A DNA stretch of 64,000 bases from Paenibacillus yonginensis (GCF_001685395.1 NZ_CP014167.1:1493501-1557500); one strand, 5' to 3'. Positions 26,168 to 35,735 are shown, numbered from the stretch's first letter. Notes: a model not told the origin generated them from the letters alone. Program-made: numbers and translations.

Positions 26168-26869
26168 ATGAAAGAAATACAAGATCGGCAGCAGCTGGCG
26201 ACCTATCTGAAGGAGCACGGGCTGGAGCCTTTTATTCCGCAGGAGCTGCTGGGCCATCTTTCGCTGTATACGTATGAGCGCGGGGAGCTGATTTGCTCTC
26301 AAGGCGAGCAGAGCGGTCAAATGTTTGTGCTGGTTAAAGGCAAAATCAAGATTTATACGACATCGGCGGAAGGGAAATCGTTGATTCTATCTTTTAAAAC
26401 GCCGCTGGAGATTATTGGAGATATTGAATATATACGGGGCATCGAGATCATCAATACGGTTGAAGCGGTATCCTCGGTTGTGATGATCGGCGTTCAGTAC
26501 CGCTGGCTCGACAAGTATGGACGGAATTACGCACCATTCCTGCAATTTATGCTGGATATCATCACGGAGAAGTTCTACAGGAAGTCTCATTTCCTAAGCT
26601 TCAACATGCTGCATCCGGTGGATGTGAGACTGGCCAGCTACCTGCTGTCGGTGTCATCGGATGAATTCGGTTCCTTTGTAGACAGCCAAATCAGCACTTC
26701 CAGCCTGAGAGATGCGGCGAACCTGATCGGAACCAGCTATCGCCACGTGAACCGGGTTATCCAGAAATTTTGTGAAGAGGGATGGGTGGAACGGCGCAAA
26801 GGATCTCTTCTGCTGAAAAATAAAGAAGGCTTGCGGGCCTTGACCGGCCAAAGCATTTATGAAGGATAA
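26168..26869 (+). CDS. Crp/Fnr family regulator (YeiL-like)
   Basis: The 233-residue protein has an N-terminal cyclic-nucleotide-binding-like beta domain (ERGELICSQGEQSGQMFVLVKGKIKIYT, about residues 38-65), the long dimer helix, and a C-terminal winged helix (TSSLRDAANLIGTSYRHVNRVIQKFCEEGWVERRKGSLLLKN). It has two cysteines only, so an Fnr-type iron-sulfur cluster is unlikely. It lies 25 bases after one DMT gene and 38 bases before another, so it is probably their regulator. The effector is unknown. Confidence 0.85.
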   Translation: MKEIQDRQQLATYLKEHGLEPFIPQELLGHLSLYTYERGELICSQGEQSGQMFVLVKGKIKIYTTSAEGKSLILSFKTPLEIIGDIEYIRGIEIINTVEAVSSVVMIGVQYRWLDKYGRNYAPFLQFMLDIITEKFYRKSHFLSFNMLHPVDVRLASYLLSVSSDEFGSFVDSQISTSSLRDAANLIGTSYRHVNRVIQKFCEEGWVERRKGSLLLKNKEGLRALTGQSIYEG

Positions 26870-26906
26870 CTGAAGAAAGAGGATTTATGAAAAGGAGGTG
26901 CTAATC

Positions 26907-27401
26907 TTGATCATCGGCATATGGCTAGCGGTCCTTGCGGGATCGCTGGTGAGTCTTCAGAATATTTTTAACAGCAAAGTGAATCAGCATGTCAGCTCCT
27001 GGGGGACAACAACTCTTGTGCTCGGCATGGGATTTGCTGCTTCCCTGCTGCTTGGACTAGTCTTTGAAGGCAAACGAATGTTTCATCTGGTGAACATGCA
27101 GCCCTGGTATTGGATCAGCGGAATTATTGGGGTAGGTGTGGTAATTTGTCTCGTGCAGGCTTTAAAAAGGCTGGAGCCGACGTTCTCGATCTCCATTGTT
27201 ATGACCTCGCAGCTGGGTTTTGCTCTTCTGTGGGATTCGATGGGATGGCTTGGCCTGGAGAAGGTGCCCTTCCGTTTGAGTCAGCTGGTCGGCGTGCTGG
27301 TCATCATTGCCGGCATTGTCGTGTTCAAGACCGGGGGCAGCTTGGGCAGACCGAAGCGGAAACAGACTCCGAACCGGAAGGAGTCCGAACCGGCCGTTTA
27401 A
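26907..27401 (+). CDS. Small DMT-type membrane protein (YdcZ/DUF606), second copy
   Basis: The 164-residue protein starts MIIGIWLAVLAGSLVSLQNIFNSKVNQHV, has about five hydrophobic segments and a basic tail (RPKRKQTPNRK). It is paralogous to the protein at 25688 (LVGVLVIIAGIVVFK matches its end). The two may form a heterodimeric transporter. TTG 26907 follows AAAGGAGG at 8 bases. It ends the three-gene unit. Confidence 0.8.
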   Translation: MIIGIWLAVLAGSLVSLQNIFNSKVNQHVSSWGTTTLVLGMGFAASLLLGLVFEGKRMFHLVNMQPWYWISGIIGVGVVICLVQALKRLEPTFSISIVMTSQLGFALLWDSMGWLGLEKVPFRLSQLVGVLVIIAGIVVFKTGGSLGRPKRKQTPNRKESEPAV

Positions 27402-27553
27402 ATTTCCTGGGAAAGCGCAGAAATCGATTCGATTTGCTGCGTTTTGCTGGTTTCTTGTTGAAAGGTGACGGAAGAGGGATTCTATGCGGACAGACCTATT
27501 TCATGTAAACTAGAAACCATATGTTTAATAGTTATACTGGAGGTTCCATAGAC

Positions 27554-28045
27554 ATGATAATCCGTGAATTAAGGGACGAAGATAATAGACGTATTGAGCA
27601 GGTCATCCGCGAGTGCCTGATTGAATTTGGCGGCAACAGGGAAGGACTGGCCTGGGCGGACGAAAGCATGCATGATCTGTTTCGTTATTACAACCAGCCG
27701 GGCCGCGCTTATTGGGTGGTCGAGACCGAGGAAGGAGAAATTGCCGGAGGCTGCGGGATTGCTCCATTTGATGATGCAAGAGGCGTGTGCGAGCTGCAGA
27801 AGATGTATCTGGTCCCAGAGGCCAGAGGGACGGGCGCAGCAAGCCGCCTCCTGCAAAAGGCGTTTGATTTCGCCAGGGAACATTACAGTCAGTGTTATCT
27901 GGAAACCTTGGAGAATATGCATGCGGCCAACCGTTTCTACCAGAAAAACGGCTTTAAGCAGCTGGATGCGCCTCTTGCAGGATCTGAGCATTTTGCCTGT
28001 GATGCGTGGTACTTGAAAGATTTAAATCCTCATGCAGGTTTGTGA
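27554..28045 (+). CDS. GNAT family N-acetyltransferase
   Basis: The 163-residue protein has LQKMYLVPEARGTGAASRLLQKAFDFA (acetyl-CoA-binding motif, about residues 81-107) and CYLETLENMHAANRFYQKNGFKQL. The acceptor is unknown. ATG 27554 follows GGAGG at 10 bases. It is convergent with the EamA gene. Confidence 0.88.
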   Translation: MIIRELRDEDNRRIEQVIRECLIEFGGNREGLAWADESMHDLFRYYNQPGRAYWVVETEEGEIAGGCGIAPFDDARGVCELQKMYLVPEARGTGAASRLLQKAFDFAREHYSQCYLETLENMHAANRFYQKNGFKQLDAPLAGSEHFACDAWYLKDLNPHAGL

Positions 28046-28067
28046 AAAAGGCTTCGTGCCTATCCAG

Positions 28068-29012
28068 TTAAATGTGCTCCGAGTGAACGGGTTTGGGTTT
28101 GGATTTGGGGATGTTCCTTTTCTTGAAGAGCATCGGCAATAAAGCCTGGGAATTGATCAGCAGCAGACCGGAAATCACAATCAGGACGCCGGCGGTCATG
28201 TTCCAGGTTACCGGTTCCCCGTACAGTACAAGCCCAAAGCCGAGCGCCAGCACCGGCGAAATATACAGCCAGGTTGTCGGGAACAGCGGTGTAGTCTTGA
28301 CGATCAGCCAGTAATAGAGGCTGTGGGCTACCATGGAGCCAAAGACGATCAGATAAAGCAAGGACAATAACGCCTTGACATCAAGCAGCGCCTGGACGTT
28401 CGGCTTCTCGGCGAACAAAGACAGGATCAGCAGCCCGGCCCCGCCATACATCATTTGAGCTGCATTTTGCGCAATCGGCGAGACGCCTTGAAATCGGGGC
28501 ATGACCTGTTTGGAATACAGGGTTCCGCCGGCATAAAATACTTCTCCGGCTATGATCACAAGGCTTGCGATCAGCCAGAAAGGGCCATGCAGGGAAGAAA
28601 CGCCGGGCATCAGCAGGAAAACAATGCCGGCAAATCCGAGCAGGCAGCCCCACAGGGCGTTTTTGGAAGCCCGGACCCGCAGCACCAGCGCCTGAAGGAT
28701 CAGAACAAGGATTGGACCTGTGGCAGATAACACGGCTGCCATGCCAGAAGGAAGGTACTGCTCTGCCCAATATAAGGCGGAGAAGGTCCCGAAGGTTAAA
28801 CTGAGTCCGGTGAACAACATCTCTTTTCTCAGCAGAAGAGAGAAAGATACTTGTCCTCGTACGGCCATAAAGGCCAGAAGCACTAACCCCGCCAGCAAGA
28901 AACGTATGCCTCCCCCGAGAAAAGGGGTCAAACCTGCATCTATTCCCCATTTAATCGCCAAAAAGGTTGTTCCGAAAATCAAACACATCAATGAATATCC
29001 CAAGTAAACCAT
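28068..29012 (-). CDS. EamA family (DMT superfamily) transporter
   Basis: The 314-residue protein has ten predicted membrane segments in two repeats of five, the EamA pattern. The first starts YSLMCLIFGTTFLAIKWGID and the second covers the part after GPFWLIASLVIIAGEVFYAGG. EamA proteins export amino acids or other metabolites. It is divergent from a MocR-type regulator with direct repeats between, so the export is likely under that regulator. ATG follows AAAGGGGG. Confidence 0.88.
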   Translation of the reverse strand: MVYLGYSLMCLIFGTTFLAIKWGIDAGLTPFLGGGIRFLLAGLVLLAFMAVRGQVSFSLLLRKEMLFTGLSLTFGTFSALYWAEQYLPSGMAAVLSATGPILVLILQALVLRVRASKNALWGCLLGFAGIVFLLMPGVSSLHGPFWLIASLVIIAGEVFYAGGTLYSKQVMPRFQGVSPIAQNAAQMMYGGAGLLILSLFAEKPNVQALLDVKALLSLLYLIVFGSMVAHSLYYWLIVKTTPLFPTTWLYISPVLALGFGLVLYGEPVTWNMTAGVLIVISGLLLINSQALLPMLFKKRNIPKSKPKPVHSEHI

Positions 29013-29052
29013 TTTTATTCCCCCTTTGGGGCTAATTATAGGGGAAAGATAA

Positions 29053-29131
29053 TAGAACAGTTTGAATGAAGCAGAACAGAAAGGGCGCTAAATAGGCCAA
29101 AATATAGAACAGTACAACTAGAACAGTACAA
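29053..29131. promoter_or_regulatory. Direct repeats in the EamA/MocR intergenic region
   Basis: TAGAACAGTACAA occurs at 29105-29117 and 29119-29131 without mismatch, and its first nine bases again at 29053-29061. MocR-type regulators are known to bind direct repeats at their divergent promoters. The downstream pair is just before the regulator's ribosome site, which suggests autoregulation. Confidence 0.6.
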
Positions 29132-29152
29132 TAAAGAAAGGAGAACAGCAGC

Positions 29153-30631
29153 ATGAACCTCCGTTCCTCTTCTTCCCCGCAAACGTTATTTATGCAGATT
29201 TATGACTATTTGGATGCCCAATTAAAAGAAGGGGTTTGGCAGGAGCATGACAAGCTGCCTTCCGTAAGACACCTGGCTGAAGAGCTGGGCGTTCATAGGC
29301 TTACCGTATTACGGGCTTACCAGCTGCTAAAGGACAGCGGGCGGGTTTATGTCAAGGAGAAGTCCGGCTATTACGTGCTGCCGCTAAAGCAGTTAACAGA
29401 CCAGGGCTCAGAGCCGGTCCCTACCAAACGCCAGCCGTTTATCCAGAGAGGATTGCCTCTGCTTCCGGGGATCGGCGGAACAGCTTCAGGGTATCTGCAG
29501 GATATGCATATGATCAAGACGGATGCCAGCTTGCAATCCCTGTCTTTCGCCCAGGCTTTGGTGGATCCGGGTCTGCTTCCGAACCGTTATTTCTCGGAAT
29601 ATGCCAAAAAGGTGTTTGATTTATATCCGAAGGTGCTGGGCACCTATTCTTCGGTTCAAGGAGATGCTGAGCTGCGAACGGTATTAGCTCAGCATCTGGC
29701 CGAGACCCACAGGCTGTATTTGGGAGCGGATGACATCATGATCACAAACGGTGCGCAGCAGGCCATTGATTTGCTTGCCCGGGCTGTTCTGTCTCCCGGA
29801 GACACCGTGCTGATCGAGCAGCCAACCTATCATTCGGCCATCGATATTTTTAAACACCAAGGCGCCCGGATTGTGCCGGTGAAGATTCATCCTTGGGGAT
29901 ATGACCTGGATGAAGTAGAGAAGCTGATGCAGAACCATCAGCCGCGTTTGTTTTATTTAAATCCTACCTTCCACAATCCAACCGGTTATACGGTTCCGAC
30001 CTTACAGCGCAAACGGCTGGCCGAGCTTGCGGAGCAATACCGCTGCCTGCTTGCCGAGGACGATCCCTTCCGCGACATTTATTTTCATACTGCACCTCCG
30101 CCTCCTGTTGCTTCCTATGACACGGAAGGCTGGGTCGTTTATATTCGGAGCTTCAGCAAATATGCTGCGCCCGGGCTGCGGATCGCCGCTTTGTGCGCCG
30201 GTTCTCCCCTCATGGAACAGCTGCTCAGCTTCAAGTACCGGATGGACAACGGGGCGGCGCTGCTTAATCAGAAGGTGTTCTTATTATATCTGGCTTCGGA
30301 AAGACTAACCGGACATTTGGAGAAGCTGAGGATTGCACTGGACATCCGCAAACAGATCATGGAGGAGGAGCTTGCTCCGGCCAGGAAACAAGGGTGGACC
30401 TGGGAAAGTCCTCAGGGGGGACTCAATTTATGGATCAAGCTGCCGGAGGATGGACCGGAGATGAATGAGCTGGCTGAGCGCTGCGCCCGCCACGGCGTTT
30501 ATTTCTCCGCTGGAAGCTCGCATGACCCCTCAGGGCAGCCGAACAGGCACATCAGATTGAGTTATTCGTATGTCAACGAGGTTCAAATCCGTGACGGGAT
30601 TCGGCATCTTGTGAGGGAAGGATTAAGTTAA
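29153..30631 (+). CDS. MocR-type regulator (GntR winged helix and PLP aminotransferase domains)
   Basis: The 492-residue protein starts with a GntR-type winged helix (LFMQIYDYLDAQLKEG, LPSVRHLAEELGVHRLTVLRAYQLL, residues about 12-75), followed by a fold-type I aminotransferase domain. In it, MITNGAQQAIDLLARA, YLNPTFHNPTGY and VYIRSFSKYAAPGLRIA (Lys for PLP) are visible. MocR proteins use PLP or amino-acid adducts as signals and rarely catalyse. It is divergent from an EamA exporter and followed by an amino acid permease. ATG follows AAAGGAG. A second MocR gene is at 61479. Confidence 0.9.
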   Translation: MNLRSSSSPQTLFMQIYDYLDAQLKEGVWQEHDKLPSVRHLAEELGVHRLTVLRAYQLLKDSGRVYVKEKSGYYVLPLKQLTDQGSEPVPTKRQPFIQRGLPLLPGIGGTASGYLQDMHMIKTDASLQSLSFAQALVDPGLLPNRYFSEYAKKVFDLYPKVLGTYSSVQGDAELRTVLAQHLAETHRLYLGADDIMITNGAQQAIDLLARAVLSPGDTVLIEQPTYHSAIDIFKHQGARIVPVKIHPWGYDLDEVEKLMQNHQPRLFYLNPTFHNPTGYTVPTLQRKRLAELAEQYRCLLAEDDPFRDIYFHTAPPPPVASYDTEGWVVYIRSFSKYAAPGLRIAALCAGSPLMEQLLSFKYRMDNGAALLNQKVFLLYLASERLTGHLEKLRIALDIRKQIMEEELAPARKQGWTWESPQGGLNLWIKLPEDGPEMNELAERCARHGVYFSAGSSHDPSGQPNRHIRLSYSYVNEVQIRDGIRHLVREGLS

Positions 30632-30752
30632 GGGGTGAGCTGATCCGGTTCGCTTGAAAGCCATCACAAAATTCGTAATGAAATCCTCCGGGCGGGGCAA
30701 TCTAATTCCGGGAGCCTTCCCAAATCCAACTTTAGACGAGGACCTGTCCAAC

Positions 30753-32183
30753 ATGAACAAATCTTCAACGAAACCCTCCACACAAGGCAAAGACAATTTG
30801 AAATGGTGGCAGCTTTCCCTGCTTGGGGTTGCCGGGACGATCGGGACCGGCTATTTCCTGGGGTCCGGCCTGGCGATTTCGATAGGCGGTCCAGCGGTTC
30901 TGCTGGCTTATCTGCTCGCAGCGGCAGGGACTTATATGGTGTTTGATGCCTTGGCACGGATGACGGCCGATCATCCGGAACAAGGTTCTTTCCGTTCTTA
31001 TGCGAAACAAGCGTTCGGCGGCTGGGCCGGCTTCGGCAGCGGCTGGGTGTACTGGTTCTCCGAAATGCTGATCATGGGCAGCCAGCTCACGGCGTTGTCC
31101 ATCTTTGCGCGTTTCTGGTTCCCGGCGGTGCCGATGTGGATCTTCGCTGCCGGATTCGGACTGCTGGGACTGATCATTGTCTTCTTCGGAAATAAAGGCT
31201 TCGACCGGGTGGAGAATGTGCTGGCCATCATTAAATCGGCAGCTATTCTAATGTTCCTGTTACTGGCAGCAGCCCTGCTTGCAGGGTGGATTGAGGGAGG
31301 CAAATATCAGCCTCATTTTCCGGATCATTATGGAGCCTGGCTCCCGACCGGCTGGACGGGACTTTGGTCGGCTTTCATTTTCGCCTTTTATGCTTATGGA
31401 GGAATCGAAGTGCTGGGCATCATGTCGTATAGGCTTAAAGACCCGAGTGAGGCGCCTAAAGCCGGGAAAGTGATGCTGCTGACCCTTGCCGTCGTTTACG
31501 TGCTGTCTATCGGACTTGCAGTGATTATGGTTCCGCTGAAAGCTTTCAGTCCTAAAGAGAGCCCGTTCGTGCTGGCTTTGGGCAGCGACCATCTGGCTTT
31601 TGTGCCGCATTTGTTCAATGGCGTGCTTATCATTGCCGGCTTCTCAACGATGACAGCCTCTTTGTATGCAGTAACCTCTATGATCAATACGCTGGCCCAG
31701 GAGGGGGATGCTCCAAAGCTGTTCGCGAGAAAATGGAAGGACAAATATCCATTATTCGGCCTCGGGCTCATCACATGCGGACTGCTCGCCGCGATCATTA
31801 TGGCTTTGCTTCTGCCGGGCAAAGTGTATGAATATATTACGACTGCCGCGGGTTTGATGCTCCTGTACAACTGGTCGTTTATTTTGTTGTCTTCAGGCAA
31901 GCTGCTGGAATCGAGTGTCTGGAGCGGGATCAAACGCTGGATCGGGCTTGTGCTTATCGCGGCAGCGGTCAGCGGGACTTTATTCCATGCGCTGAGCCGT
32001 CCCGGTTTCTTTATCAGCCTGCTGCTTGTGTCCGTGATCGGAATTTGCGGGTTCCTGGTGGAACGCCACCGCAATAAAAACCGGGGGCAGGGTGAACCGC
32101 TTCTGCCGGAAAAGCCGCACAGGCTGGAGGAAGGAAGCGGTTACCGGATCAAAGGAATTATAAAGCAGAAGAGCCGGAGCTAA
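30753..32183 (+). CDS. APC family amino acid permease
   Basis: About 476 residues with 12 hydrophobic segments. NLKWWQLSLLGVAGTIGTGYFLGSG near the start is the APC transporter substrate-binding region (G-x-G-x-G loop), and FAFYAYGGIEVLGIMSYRLKDPSEAPKAG is the conserved mid part. It imports amino acids by cation symport in this family; the specific one cannot be read. The start is unsure: ATG 30753 aligns with family length, but TTG 30654 in frame, 22 bases after the MocR gene, is possible. The stop overlaps that of the convergent LysE gene by 4 bases. Confidence 0.85.
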   Translation: MNKSSTKPSTQGKDNLKWWQLSLLGVAGTIGTGYFLGSGLAISIGGPAVLLAYLLAAAGTYMVFDALARMTADHPEQGSFRSYAKQAFGGWAGFGSGWVYWFSEMLIMGSQLTALSIFARFWFPAVPMWIFAAGFGLLGLIIVFFGNKGFDRVENVLAIIKSAAILMFLLLAAALLAGWIEGGKYQPHFPDHYGAWLPTGWTGLWSAFIFAFYAYGGIEVLGIMSYRLKDPSEAPKAGKVMLLTLAVVYVLSIGLAVIMVPLKAFSPKESPFVLALGSDHLAFVPHLFNGVLIIAGFSTMTASLYAVTSMINTLAQEGDAPKLFARKWKDKYPLFGLGLITCGLLAAIIMALLLPGKVYEYITTAAGLMLLYNWSFILLSSGKLLESSVWSGIKRWIGLVLIAAAVSGTLFHALSRPGFFISLLLVSVIGICGFLVERHRNKNRGQGEPLLPEKPHRLEEGSGYRIKGIIKQKSRS

Positions 32184-32857
32184 AGGAATAACATCCGGCT
32201 AGCTTGTACGCCGAAATAAACGCCGAAGCCGATGAGCGAAAGTCCGGAAAGTATGGAGATGCCTTTAAGCACTCGATCCGTAAGGATATTCCGGAAGATG
32301 CTGGAGGCTGCCGCCATCGAGAAATCCCAAATGATGATGCCAATGACAATGCCTACGCTGTAGATAAGCAGCTGGTCCATCGGGAAGCTGTTAGCGGCGT
32401 CCGCCAGAATGGACCCGTAAATTCCCAGCCAGAACAAGATGGAGAGCGGGTTGAACAAAGACATAAGAAAGCCGGACAGGAAGGACTTAAGCAGCAGGGA
32501 ATCTCCGCCCCTTAAAGGCTGCGTTGTTATTTTGCCGGCATCCTTAATGCTTTCGATTCCTGTATACAGCAGCACCATAAATCCGAACAGCGATAGAAAA
32601 GCTCTGATATACGGGGCATCCAGCATATGGGAGACGCCGAAATATACGGCCAGCATATAGCCAAGATCGGCGAGCAGCGCGCCTAGCCCTACAGCCCAGG
32701 CGTGCCAGAAGCCGCCGCGGATGCCTTTATCCAGCTGGGCGGCGTTGATCGGGCCGATAGGAGCAGAAAGAGATAACCCCAGAAAAATATAACCGATAAA
32801 TAGGTTGATTGAAATCTCCCCCTTTTTGTAAGCTGCATTACAGCTATATTCAAACAT
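32180..32857 (-). CDS. LysE family exporter, odd start
   Basis: The protein has six membrane segments and the LysE pattern: GYIFLGLSLSAPIGPINAAQLDKGIRGG, then SLFNPLSILFWLGIYGS. LysE members export amino acids. The frame is open from ATG 32857, which has no ribosome site, but family starts would fall at NLFIGYIFLG. A strong AAGGGGG lies just before codon ATC at 32807-32809, six bases away, so ATC may be the true initiator or a mutated ATG. It is paralogous to, and divergent from, the next gene, which also lacks a normal start. Confidence 0.8.
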   Translation of the reverse strand: MFEYSCNAAYKKGEISINLFIGYIFLGLSLSAPIGPINAAQLDKGIRGGFWHAWAVGLGALLADLGYMLAVYFGVSHMLDAPYIRAFLSLFGFMVLLYTGIESIKDAGKITTQPLRGGDSLLLKSFLSGFLMSLFNPLSILFWLGIYGSILADAANSFPMDQLLIYSVGIVIGIIIWDFSMAAASSIFRNILTDRVLKGISILSGLSLIGFGVYFGVQASRMLFL

Positions 32858-32991
32858 AGAAGAGAGTAGGACAGGTTTTCAATTTCGAGGCCGCAATGTC
32901 TGCTTAAAAAATCCACTCCCCAGTCATAAACTTCCAGCAGCTCTTCATAAAATGTACGAGCCAAGGGCAACCAAGACAGGAGTGAAAACGG

Positions 32992-33630
32992 CTGAGCGCT
33001 AATGTTTGGTTAAGTTATATTTTGCTCGGATTAACTTTGGCCGCCCCGATTGGTCCGGTAAACTCGGCTCGGCTGGATAAAGGGATCAAAAATGGATTTT
33101 TCCATGCGTGGGTAGTTGGAGTAGGTTCGATGATTGCGGATATGATCTTTATGCTGCTGATTTATTTGGGATTGGTTCAATTTCTGAATATTACGGCAGT
33201 TCAGATCTGTTTATGGCTGTTCGGGGGAGCGGTGCTGATCTATTCGGGATTTGAAAGCGGCCTGCGCGCGAAGAAGGTGCGTCTGGATATGATGCGAAGC
33301 CGCCGCGATTCTTTAACGAGCTGTTTTATGCTTGGTTTCTTCATGTCGATTACGAGTCCGTTGTCCATTCTGTTCTGGCTGGGCATATACGGTTCTGTCC
33401 TGGCTCGGACAGCCGTGTCGCACGGGACAAGCCATCTGCTGTTATACAGCAGTATGATCTTTCTGGGATTGGCTTTGTGGGATTTATTTGTGGCCGGATT
33501 GACGACCGGTTTAAGGCGTTTGCTGAACGATACCAGTCTTATGTTGATTTCATTTCTATCCGGGCTTTCTCTGGTCGGCTTTGGGGTTTATTTTGCTTTC
33601 CAGGGCGTACAGGCTTTATTCGGCATCTAA
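32992..33630 (+). CDS. LysE family exporter, odd start
   Basis: The roughly 212-residue protein shows WLSYILLGLTLAAPIGPVNSARLDKGIKNGFFHAW and SITSPLSILFWLGIYGSVLA, the LysE family. The first usual start in frame, TTG 33022, has no ribosome site and cuts off part of the first helix. AGGAG (32978-32982) is 9 bases before an in-frame CTG at 32992, which is my choice. The ATG at 33002 is out of frame and ends after three codons. Close similarity to the divergent gene at 32180 shows a duplicated pair. Confidence 0.75.
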   Translation: MSANVWLSYILLGLTLAAPIGPVNSARLDKGIKNGFFHAWVVGVGSMIADMIFMLLIYLGLVQFLNITAVQICLWLFGGAVLIYSGFESGLRAKKVRLDMMRSRRDSLTSCFMLGFFMSITSPLSILFWLGIYGSVLARTAVSHGTSHLLLYSSMIFLGLALWDLFVAGLTTGLRRLLNDTSLMLISFLSGLSLVGFGVYFAFQGVQALFGI

Positions 33631-33790
33631 CAAAATCCTATTTTCAGAATTTTAAGCCCGGAGACCATTTTGACTTCAAAGGACAGCAGGTTCCGGTCCT
33701 GACAAAGGCATGAGTCCGTGTATAAGTTTGCAGGTTTCCCCAATAATATAGGTAGTTTCCAGCTTACCGACATTTTGAGGAGGGCCTATT

Positions 33791-35464
33791 TTGAAACCAA
33801 CCGAACACGGACTGCTGATCGCTGCCCTCGGCGGCGTTAACGAGATCGGGAAAAACATGTACTTCATTCAGTATAAAGACGACATTGTTGTGATCGACTG
33901 CGGCTCCAAATTTCCAACGGAAAACCTGCCGGGCATTGATCTGATTGTTCCGGACATCGCGTATTTATTGGAGAATCAGGAGAAGGTACGGGCTTTAATC
34001 GTCACTCATGGACATGAGGACCATATCGGAGGAATTCCTTACCTGCTGAAGCAGCTTAATCTGCCGGTATATGCAAGCAAACTGACTTTGGGGTTGATCA
34101 AAATCAAACTCAAGGAACACGGATTGTTAAGAGAAGCTCAGCTGCACACCATCAGCGCGGATTCGGCGATGCAGGCGGGGGAGATCAACGCGACTTTCTT
34201 CTCCATCAACCATAGCATCCCGGATTGCTTAGGCATCTGCTTTCAAACCCCGGAAGGAACCGTGGTGCATACGGGTGATTTCAAGTTTGATATGTCTCCT
34301 GTGAGTGGTCCTTATCCGGACCTGCACCGGATGGCGGAGATCGGCAAGCAGGGCGTCAAGGTGCTGCTGTCAGAAAGCACAAATGCGGAAAGGCCGGGCT
34401 TTACGCCTTCTGAAAGGCAGGTAGGAGAGCATTTGCTCGATGCTTTTATCCGGGCCAAACAGCAGGTGTTTGTTTCAACCTTTGCCTCCAACGTCAACCG
34501 GGTGCAGCAGGTGATCGACGCAGCCGTCGAAACGGGGCGCAAGCTGGTATTGCTTGGCCGCAGTATGGTGAATGTCGTGAATGTTTCAATGGAGCTGGGG
34601 TATCTGCAAATCCCCGATGGTCTCCTTATTGAACCGGAAGAATCCGAACGGTATCCAGCCGATCAAATTGCGGTGTTGTGTACGGGCAGTCAAGGGGAAC
34701 CTATGGCCGCGCTGTCGCGGCTGGCCAGCTCGAAACATCCCAAGATCGAAATTTTGCCGGGGGATACCGTGATTATTGCCGCAGGGCCGATTCCGGGCAA
34801 CGAACGCAATCTCGCCCATGTAATCGACAATTTATATGTGCTGGGCGCCAAGGTGATTTACGGCTCCGGCAGTGCTACGGGCATGCACGTCTCCGGGCAC
34901 GGCAGCCAGGAGGAGCTGAAATTGATGCTGACCCTGATGAAACCCGAATATTTGATTCCCGTTCACGGCGAATTTCGTATGCTGTATCAGCACCGGCTGC
35001 TTGCGGAGTCGGTCGGGGTGCCAAGCGATCATGTATTTATCGTGAACAATGGGGACGCTGTTCGTATTGAGGACGGCAAGGCCTCGCTAGGCCCCAAAGT
35101 ACCGGCCGGCAACAGCTTTGTTGACGGCATCGGCATAGGCGAGGTTGGCAATATCGTGCTCCGGGACCGCAGACACTTGTCCTCTGACGGGATGATTATT
35201 ATTGTGACTACGCTGAGCAAATCGGAGAAGACGATGCTGGCCGATCCGGAGGTCATTTCAAGAGGATTTGTGTTCGTTAGGGAATCCGAAGAGCTGATGA
35301 ACCAGATCCGCGAGCTGGTGCTTTCTACGATGAACGGGCTGAACGAAGCTGAACGAAGCCAGTGGAGCGATATCAAACAAACGTTAAAGGACAACATCGG
35401 CAGGTTCATTTACAGCCAGACGAAGAAACGGCCGATGATTCTTCCAATCGTGATTGAAGTTTAG
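33791..35464 (+). CDS. Ribonuclease J
   Basis: The 557-residue protein matches RNase J over its full length: metallo-beta-lactamase motif VTHGHEDHIGGIP (about residues 74-86), HSIPDCLGI, VHTGDFKFD, beta-CASP parts LCTGSQGEPMAALSRLA and MHVSGHGSQEELKLML, and the C-terminal domain ending RRPMILPIVIEV. RNase J is a 5'-3' exonuclease and endonuclease in mRNA decay and rRNA maturation. Bacilli carry two paralogues (J1 and J2) and I cannot tell which this is. TTG 33791 follows GAGGAGGG. It is a single gene. Confidence 0.92.
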   Translation: MKPTEHGLLIAALGGVNEIGKNMYFIQYKDDIVVIDCGSKFPTENLPGIDLIVPDIAYLLENQEKVRALIVTHGHEDHIGGIPYLLKQLNLPVYASKLTLGLIKIKLKEHGLLREAQLHTISADSAMQAGEINATFFSINHSIPDCLGICFQTPEGTVVHTGDFKFDMSPVSGPYPDLHRMAEIGKQGVKVLLSESTNAERPGFTPSERQVGEHLLDAFIRAKQQVFVSTFASNVNRVQQVIDAAVETGRKLVLLGRSMVNVVNVSMELGYLQIPDGLLIEPEESERYPADQIAVLCTGSQGEPMAALSRLASSKHPKIEILPGDTVIIAAGPIPGNERNLAHVIDNLYVLGAKVIYGSGSATGMHVSGHGSQEELKLMLTLMKPEYLIPVHGEFRMLYQHRLLAESVGVPSDHVFIVNNGDAVRIEDGKASLGPKVPAGNSFVDGIGIGEVGNIVLRDRRHLSSDGMIIIVTTLSKSEKTMLADPEVISRGFVFVRESEELMNQIRELVLSTMNGLNEAERSQWSDIKQTLKDNIGRFIYSQTKKRPMILPIVIEV

Positions 35465-35519
35465 AGCAAAGCGAGGCCTGGCAGCGAGCAGCCGTCTGGC
35501 TAAAGAAGAAGCGGAGTGC

Positions 35520-35552
35520 AAAGAGTCCATGCTTAGGCAAGGGCTCTTTTTT
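35520..35552 (+). terminator. Terminator of the RNase J gene
   Basis: Stem AAAGAGTCC / GGGCTCTTT (one G-T pair), then T residues. Confidence 0.55.
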
Positions 35553-35735
35553 GTGCGCGGACTGCTGCCAGGAGCAACAAAAAGATTTACATCATAGAGT
35601 CGAGAAATATGAAACTTTTGCCAGTCCATCAACGTCAAATCAGTTACAGGAGGTGGGAGTTCGGGAATTTGAGGACAAACATAGCCAGCAAGACAAGACG
35701 AAGGCAAGACATACACAAGCAGGAGGGTGAATTTT

